A stretch of 64,000 bases of DNA, from assembly GCA_942159475.1 (NCBI GenBank), contig OW804099.1, forward strand, positions 12,398,119-12,462,118. The letters are read 5' to 3'. A model generated the notes under the pieces. That model did not search any database. It saw nothing but the letters and a program-made list of their open reading frames with translations, and was not told where the DNA came from. The stretch is from Sthenelais limicola. Its lineage: Eukaryota > Annelida > Polychaeta > Phyllodocida > Sigalionidae. Position numbers and translations under genes: made by a program. This document shows, piece by piece, positions 55,108-64,000 of the stretch (position 1 is its first letter; every line of letters begins with the position of its first letter).

Positions 55108-58100
55108 ATGATTCAACTATCCCATCCTTCCATGATTCAACTATCCCGTCCTTCACTCATTCAACTATCCCATCCTTCCATGATTCAACTATCCCATCCT
55201 TCCATGATTCAACTATCCCATCCCTCCACGATTCAACTATCCGATCCTTCCATGATTCAACTATCCCATCCTTCCATGATTCAACTATCCCATCCTTCCA
55301 TGATTCAACTATCCCATCCCTCCATGATTCAACTATCCCATCCCTCCACGATTCAACTATCCCATCCTTCCATGATTCAACTATCCCATCCCTCCATGAT
55401 TCAACTATCCCATCCTTCCATGATTCAACTATCCCATCCTTCACTCATTCAACTATCCCATCCTCCCATGATTCAACTATCCCATCCTTCCATGATTCAA
55501 CTATCCCATCCTTCACTCATTCAACTATCCCATCCTTCCATGATTCAACTATCCCATCCTTCCACGATTCAACTATCCCATCCTTCCATGATTCAACTAT
55601 CCCATCCTTCCATGATTCAACTATCCCATCCCTCCATGATTCAACTATCCCATCCTTCCATGATTCAACTATCCCATCCCTCCATAATTCAACTATCCCA
55701 TCCTTCCATGATTCAACTATCCCATCCTTCACTCATTCAACTATCCCATCCTCCCATGATTCAACTATCCCATCCTTCCATGATTCAACTATCCCATCCT
55801 TCACTCATTCAACTATCCCATCCCTCCATGATTCAACTATCCCATCCTTCCATGATTCAACTATCCCATCCTTCACTCATTCAACTATCCCATCCTTCCA
55901 TGATTCAACTATCCCATCCTTCCATGATTCAACTATCCCATCCTTCCATGATTCAACTATCCCATCCTTCCATGATTCAACTATCCCATCCTTCCATGAT
56001 TCAACTATCCCATCCTTCACTCATTCAACTATCCCATCCTTCCATGATTCAACTATCCCATCCTTCCATGATTCAACTATCCCATCCTTCACTCATTCAA
56101 CTATCCCATCCTCCCATGATTCAACTATCCCATCCCTCCATGATTCAACTATCCCATCCTTCACTCATTCAACTATCCCATCCTTCCATGATTCAACTAT
56201 CCCATCCTTCCATGATTCAACTATCCCATCCCTCCATGATTCAACTATCCCATCCTTCACTCATTCAACTATCCCATCCTTCCATGATTCAACTATCCCA
56301 TCCTTCCATGATTCAACTATCCCATCCTTCCATGATTCAACTATCCCATCCTTCACTCATTCAACTATCCCATCCTCCCATGATTCAACTATCCCATCCT
56401 CCCATGATTCAACTATCCCATCCCTCCATTATTCAACTATCCCATCCTTCACTCATTCAACTATCCCATCCTTCCATGATTCAACTATCCCATCCTCCCA
56501 TGATTCAACTATCCCATCCCTCCATGATTCAATTATCCCATCCTTCCATGATTCAACTATCCCATCCTTCCATGATTCAACTATCCCATCCTTCACTCAT
56601 TCAACTATCCCATCCTTCCATGATTCAACTATCCCATCCTTCACTCATTCAACTATCCCATCCTTCCATGATTCAACTATCCCATCCCTCCATTATTTAA
56701 CTATCCCATCCTTCCATGATTCAACTATCCCATCCTCCCATGATTCAACTATCCCATCCCTCCATGATTCAACTATCCCATCCTTCCATGATTCAACTAT
56801 CCCATCCTTCCATGATTCAACTATCCCATCCTTCCATGATTCAACTATCCCATCCTTCCATGATTCAACTATCCCATCCTTCCATGATTCAACTATCCCA
56901 TCCTTCCATGATTCAACTATCCCATCCTTCCATGATTCAACTATCCCATCCTTCCATGATTCAACTATCCCATCCTTCACTCATTCAACTATCCCATCCT
57001 TCCATGATTCAACTATCCCATCCTTCCATGATTCAACTATCCCATCCTTCCATGATTCAACTATCCCATCCTCCCATGATTCAACTATCCCATCCCTCCA
57101 TGATTCAAATATCCCATCCTTCCATGATTCAACTATCCCATCCTTCCATGATTCAACTATCCCATCCTCCCATGATTCAACTATCCCATCCCTCCATGAT
57201 TCAATTATCCCATCCTTCCATGATTCAACTATCCCATCCTTCCATGATTCAACTATCCCATCCATCCATGATTCAACTATCCCATCCTTCCATGATTCAA
57301 CTATCCCATCCCTCCATGATTCAACTATCCCATCCTTCCATGATTCAACTATCCCATCCTTCACTCATTCAACTATCCCATCCTTCCATGATTCAACTAT
57401 CCCATCCTTCCATGATTCAACTATCCCATCCTTCCATGATTCAACTATCCCATCCTTCCATGATTCAACTATCCCATCCTTCCATGATTCAACTATCACA
57501 TCCCTCCATGATTCAACTATCCCATCCCTCCATGATTCAACTATCCCATCCCTCCATGATTCAACTATCCCATCCCTCCATGATTCAACTATCCCATCCC
57601 TCCATGATTCAACTATCCCATCCTTCCATGATTCAACTATCCCATCCTTCCATGATTCAACTATCCCATCCTTCAACCATTCAACTATCCCATCCTTCCA
57701 TGATTCAACTATCCCATCCCTCCATGATTCAACTATCCCATCCTTCCATGATTCAACTATCCCATCCTTCCATGATTCAACTATCCCATCCTTCACTCAT
57801 TCAACTATCCCATCCTTCAACCATTCAACTATCCCATCCTTCCATGATTCAACTATCCCGTCCTTCCATGATTCAACTATCCCATCCTTCCATGATTCAA
57901 CTATCCCATCCTTCCATGATTCAACTATCCCATCCTTCACTCATTCAACTATCCCATCCTTCCATGATTCAACTATCCCATCCTTCCATGATTCAACTAT
58001 CCCATCCTTCCATGATTCAACTATCCCATCCTTCCATGATTCAACTATCCCATCCTTCCATGATTCAACTATCACATCCTTCCATGATTCAACTATCCCA

Positions 58101-61100
58101 TCCTTCCATGATTCAACTATCCCATCCTTCCATGATTCAACTATCCCATCCTTCACTCATTCAACTATCCCATCCTTCAACCATTCAATATCCCATCCTT
58201 CCATGATTCAACTATCCCATCCTTCCATGATTCAACTATCCCATCCTCCCATGATTCAACTATCCCATCCTTCCATGATTCAACTATCCCATCCTTCCAT
58301 GATTCAACTATCCCATCCTTCCATGATTCAACTATCCCATCCTTCCATGATTCAACTATCCCGTCCTTCCATGATTCAACTATCCCATCCTTCACTCATT
58401 CAACTATCCCGACCTTCACTCATTCAACTATCCCATCCTTCCATGATTCAACTATCCCATCCTTCCATGATTCAACTATCCCATCCTTCCATGATTCAAC
58501 TATCCCATCCCTCCATGATTCAACTATCCCATCCTTCACTCATTCAACTATCCCATCCCTCCATGATTCAACTATCCCATCCTTCCATGATTCAACTATC
58601 CCATCCTTCCATGATTCAACTATCCCATCCTTCCATGATTCAACTATCCCATCCTTCCATGATTCAACTATCCCATCCTTCACTCATTCAACTATCCCAT
58701 CCCTCCATGATTCAACTATCCCATCCTTCCATGATTCAACTATCCCATCCTTCACTCATTCAACTATCCCGTCCTCCCATGATTCAACTATCCCATCCTT
58801 CACTCATTCAACTATCCCATCCTTCCATGATTCAACTATCCCATCCTTCCATGATTCAACTATCCCATCCTTCCATGATTCAACTATCCCATCCTTCCAT
58901 GATTCAACTATCCCATCCCTCCATGATTCAACTATCCCATCCTTCACTCATTCAACTATCCCGTCCTCCCATGATTCAACTATCCCATCCCTCACTCATT
59001 CAACTATCCCATCCTTCCATGATTCAACTATCCCATCCTTCCATGATTCAACTATCCCATCCTTCCATGATTCAACTATCCCATCCTTCCATGATTCAAC
59101 TATCCCATCCTTCCATGATTCAACTATCCCATCCTTCCATGATTCAACTATCACATCCTTCCATGATTCAACTATCCCATCCTTCCATGATTCAACTATC
59201 CCATCCTTCCATGATTCAACTATCACATCCTTCCATGATTCAACTATCCCATCCTTCCATGATTCAACTATCCCATCCTTCCATGATTCAACTATCCCAT
59301 CCTTCCATGATTCAACTATCCCATCCTTCCATGATTCAACTATCCCATCCCTCCATGATTCAACTATCCCATCCTTCCATGATTCAACTATCCCGTCCTT
59401 CCATGATTCAACTATCCCGTCCTTCCATGATTCAACTATCCCATCCTTCACTCATTCAACTATCCCATCCTTCAGTCATTAAACTATCCCATCCTCCCAT
59501 GATTCAACTATCCCATCCTTCCATGATTCAACTATCCCATCCTTCCATGATTCAACTATCCCATCCTTCCATGATTCAACTATCCCATCCTTCCATGATT
59601 CAACTATCCCATCCTTCAGTCATTAAACTATCCCATCCCCCCATGATTCAACTATCCCATCCCTCCATGATTCAACTATCCCATCCTTCCATGATTCAAC
59701 TATCCCATCCTTCCATGATTCAACTATCACATCCTCCCATGATTCAACTATCCCATCCTTCCATGATTCAACTATCCCATCCTTCCATGATTCAACTATC
59801 CCATCCTTCCATGATTCAACTATCCCATCCTTCCATGATTCAACTATCCCATCCCCCCATGATTCAACTATCCCATCCCTCCATGATTCAACTATCCCAT
59901 CCTTCCATGATTCAACTATCCCATCCTTCACTCATTCAACTATCCCATCCTTCCATGATTCAACTATCCCATCCCTCCATGATTCAACTATCCCATCCTT
60001 CACTCATTCAACTATCCCATCCTTCCATGATTCAACTATCCCATCCTTCCATGATTCAACTATCCCATCCTTCCATGATTCAACTATCCCATCCTTCACT
60101 CATTCAACTATCCCATCCTTCCATGATTCAATATCCCATCCTTCCATGATTCAACTATCCCATCCTCCCATGATTCAACTATCCCATCCTTCCATGATTC
60201 AACTATCCCGTCCTTCCATGATTCAACTATCCCATCCTTCCATGATTCAACTATCCCATCCTTCCATGATTCAACTATCCCATCCTTCACTCATTCAACT
60301 ATCCCATCCTTCACTCATTCAACTATCCCATCCTTCCATGATTCAACTATCCCATCCTCCCATGATTCAACTATCCCATCCTTCCATGATTCAACTATCC
60401 CATCCTTCCATGATTCAACTATCCCATCCTTCCATGATTCAACTATCCCATCCCTCCATGATTCAACTATCCCATCCTTCACTCATTCAACTATCCCATC
60501 CTTCCATGATTCAACTATCCCATCCTTCCATGATTCAACTATCCCATCCTTCCATGATTCAACTATCCCATCCTTCCATGATTCAACTATCCCATCCTTC
60601 CATGATTCAACTATCCACTCCTTCACTCATTCAACTATCCCATCCTCCCATGATTCAACTATCCCATCCTCCCATGATTCAACTATCCCATCCTTCCATG
60701 ATTCAACTATCCCATCCTCCCATGATTCAACTATCCCATCCCTCCATGATTCAACTATCCCATCCTTCCATGATTCAACTATCCAATCCTTCCATGATTC
60801 AACTATCCCATCCCTCCATGATTCAATTATCCCATCCTTCCATGATTCAACTATCCCATCCTCCCATGATTCAACTATCCCATCCTTCCATGATTCAACT
60901 ATCCCATCCTTCCATGATTCAACTATCCCATCCTTCCATGATTCAACTATCCCATCCTTCCATGATTCAACTATCCCATCCTTCCATGATTCAACTATCC
61001 CATCCTTCACTCATTCAACTATCCCATCCTCCCATGATTCAACTATCCCATCCCTCCATGATTCAACTATCCCATCCTTCACTCATTCAACTATCCCATC

Positions 61101-64000
61101 CTTCCATGATTCAACTATCCCATCCTTCCATGATTCAACTATCCCATCCCTCCATGATTCAACTATCCCATCCTTCACTCATTCAACTATCCCATCCTTC
61201 CATGATTCAACTATCCCATCCTTCCATGATTCAACTATCCCATCCTTCCATGATTCAACTATCCCATCCTTCCATGATTCAACTATCCCATCCTTCCATG
61301 ATTCAACTATCCCATCCTTCCATGATTCAACTATCCCATCCTTCCATGATTCAACTATCCCATCCTTCACTCATTCAACTATCCCATCCTCCCATGATTC
61401 AACTATCCCATCCTCCCATGATTCAACTATCCCATCCCTCCATTATTCAACTATCCCATCCTTCACTCATTCAACTATCCCATCCTTCCATGATTCAACT
61501 ATCCCATCCTCCCATGATTCAACTATCCCATCCCTCCATGATTCAATTATCCCATCCTTCCATGATTCAACTATCCCATCCTTCCATGATTCAACTATCC
61601 CATCCCTCCATTATTTAACTATCCCATCCTTCCATGATTCAACTATCCCATCCTCCCATGATTCAACTATCCCATCCCTCCATGATTCAACTATCCCATC
61701 CTTCCATGATTCAACTATCCCATCCTTCCATGATTCAACTATCCCATCCTTCACTCATTCAACTATCCCATCCCTCCATGATTTAACTATCCCATCCTTC
61801 CATGATTCAACTATCCCATCCTTCACTCATTCAACTATCCCATCCTTCCATGATTCAACTATCCCATCCCTCCATGATTCAACTATCCCATCCCTCCATG
61901 ATTCAACTATCCCATCCTTCACTCATTCAACTATCCCATCCTTCCATGATTCAACTATCCCATCCTTCCATGATTCAACTATCCCATCCTCCCATGATTC
62001 AACTATCCCATCCTCCCATGATTCAACTATCCCATCCTTCCATGATTCAACTATCCCATCCTTCACTCATTCAACTATCCCATCCTTCCATGATTCAACT
62101 ATCCCATCCCTCCATGATTCAAATATCCCATCCTTCCATGATTCAACTATCCCATCCTTCCATGATTCAACTATCCCATCCATCCATGATTCAACTATCC
62201 CATCCCTCCATGATTCAACTATCCCATCCTTCCATGATTCAACTATCCCATCCCTCCATGATTCAACTATCCCATCCTTCCATGATTCAACTATCCCATC
62301 CTTCACTCATTCAACTATCCCATCCTTCCATGATTCAACTATCCCATCCTTCCATGATTCAACTATCCCATCCTTCCATGATTCAACTATCCCATCCTTC
62401 CATGATTCAACTATCCCATCCTTCCATGATTCAACTATCCCATCTTTCCATGATTCAACTATCCCATCCTTCCATGATTCAACTATCCCATCCTTCCATG
62501 ATTCAACTATCCCATCCTTCCATGATTCAACTATCCCATCCTTCCATGATTCAACTATCCCATCCTTCAACCATTCAACTATCCCATCCTTCCATGATTC
62601 AACTATCCCATCCCTCCATGATTCAACTATCCCATCCTTCCATGATTCAACTATCCCATCCTTCCATGATTCAACTATCCCATCCTTCACTCATTCAACT
62701 ATCCCATCCTTCAACCATTCAACTATCCCATCCTTCCATGATTCAACTATCCCGTCCTTCCATGATTCAACTATCCCATCCTTCCATGATTCAACTATCC
62801 CATCCTTCCATGATTCAACTATCCCATCCTTCCATGATTCAACTATCCCATCCTTCCATGATTCAACTATCCCATCCCTCCATGATTCAACTATCCCATC
62901 CTTCCATGATTCAACTATCCCATCCTTCACTCATTCAACTATCCCATCCTTCCATGATTCAACTATCCCATCCTTCCATGATTCAACTATCCCATCCTTC
63001 CATGATTCAACTATCCCATCCCTCCATGATTCAACTATCCCATCCTTCACTCATTCAACTATCCCATCCTTCCATGATTCAACTATCCCATCCTTCCATG
63101 ATTCAACTATCCCGTCCTTCCATGATTCAACTATCCCATCCTTCACTCATTCAACTATCCCATCCTTCACTCATTCAACTATCCCATCCTTCCATGATTC
63201 AACTATCCCATCCTTCCATGATTCAACTATCCCATCCTTCCATGATTCAACTATCCCATCCTTCCATGATTCAACTATCCCATCCTTCCATGATTCAACT
63301 ATCCCATCCTTCCATGATTCAACTATCCCATCCCTCCATGATTCAACTATCCCATCCTTCCATGATTCAACTATCCCATCCTTCACTCATTCAACTATCC
63401 CATCCTTCCATGATTCAACTATCCCATCCTTCCATGATTCAACTATCCCATCCTTCCATGATTCAACTATCCCATCCCTCCATGATTCAACTATCCCATC
63501 CTTCACTCATTCAACTATCCCATCCTTCCATGATTCAACTATCCCATCCTTCCATGATTCAACTATCCCGTCCTTCCATGATTCAACTATCCCATCCTTC
63601 ACTCATTCAACTATCCCATCCTTCACTCATTCAACTATCCCATCCTTCCATGATTCAACTATCCCATCCTTCCATGATTCAACTATCCCATCCTTCCATG
63701 ATTCAACTATCCCATCCTTCCATGATTCAACTATCCCATCCTTCCATGATTCAACTATCCCATCCTTCCATGATTCAACTATCCCATCCTTCAGTCATTA
63801 AACTATCCCATCCTTCACTCATTCAACTATCCCATCCCTCCATGATTCAACTATCCCATCCTTCACTCATTCAACTATCCCATCCTTCACTCATTCAACT
63901 ATCCCATCCCTCCATGATTCAACTATCCCATCCTTCCATGATTCAACTATCCCATCCTTCCATGATTCAACTATCCCATCCTTCCATGATTCAACTATCC
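55108..64000 (+). repeat. 24-bp minisatellite, >8.9 kb (~370 units), continuing past the window
   Basis: The main unit is ATGATTCAACTATCCCATCC plus TTCC. Frequent variants are TCACTCATTCAACTATCCCA, CCCTCC or CTCCC at the unit end, and rarer ones such as CTTCAACCATTC, CAGTCATTAAAC and CTATCACATCC. Since 24 is a multiple of 3, one frame on each strand stays open for hundreds of codons (MIQLSHPS on plus, MKDGIVESW on minus); two 2-bp deletions (about 58187 and 60129) change the plus frame. Rare variants recur at fixed distances, showing higher-order duplications. It sits in an intron of the ABCC gene and is non-coding. Confidence 0.97.

Noticed and set aside
55108..61618. Very long ORFs (490-648 codons) of MIQLSHPS repeats and the opposite-strand MKDGIVESW ORFs
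   Set aside because: They arise because the repeat unit is 24 bp (eight codons) and lacks stops in one frame on each strand. There is no non-repeat coding sequence at either end and the array lies in an intron.

Overview
This is a repeat-dense, AT-rich piece of animal genome, most likely from a marine invertebrate (the species cannot be named from sequence alone). The evidence is a multi-exon host gene with GT/AG introns that codes for an ABCC-type ABC transporter. Its introns are packed with LTR, LINE and tyrosine-recombinase retroelements, MITEs, a tRNA-like SINE and several large minisatellites. Nothing prokaryotic was seen.

Layout. 1-7436: a Ty3/Gypsy LTR retrotransposon on the minus strand with intact gag and pol and a complete 5' LTR; its 3' LTR lies beyond the left edge. 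7437-8850: the 3' end of another LTR element on the plus strand (polypurine tract plus LTR). 8851-14766: non-coding sequence holding MITEs, an inverted repeat around a LINE tail, and a 1.1 kb C/T-only tract. 14767-54795: an ABCC transporter on the plus strand, reconstructed here as 12 phase-consistent coding exons (460 codons from ATG to the Walker A lysine), plus a possible 18-nt microexon. The gene continues beyond the window. 55108-64000: a 24-bp minisatellite filling the intron that directly follows the Walker A lysine codon.

Introns of the ABCC gene. Intron 1 holds nested MITEs and a 54-bp minisatellite. Intron 5 holds a decayed DIRS/Ngaro-like element. Intron 7 holds an internally deleted LINE. 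Intron 8 begins with a ~4 kb array whose unit is a copy of the end of exon 8 together with its splice donor. Intron 9 holds a three-layer nest: a tyrosine-recombinase-type gag, split by a 5'-truncated minus-strand LINE, which is itself split by an apparently full-length ~8.0 kb plus-strand LINE (about 41490-49532).

The most unusual system is that ~8 kb LINE. It carries three long ORFs: ORF1 (coiled coil, basic tract, RRM-like domain and a C-terminal NADAR/YbiA-like domain), a separate SGNH-hydrolase-like ORF2, and an APE-endonuclease/reverse-transcriptase ORF3. A NADAR domain fused to a LINE ORF1 suggests that the element handles ADP-ribose or NAD-derived adducts. The Gypsy element also shows a textbook -1 frameshift cassette (C CCA AAC, 4-nt spacer, 9-bp perfect stem) exactly at the gag/pol overlap.
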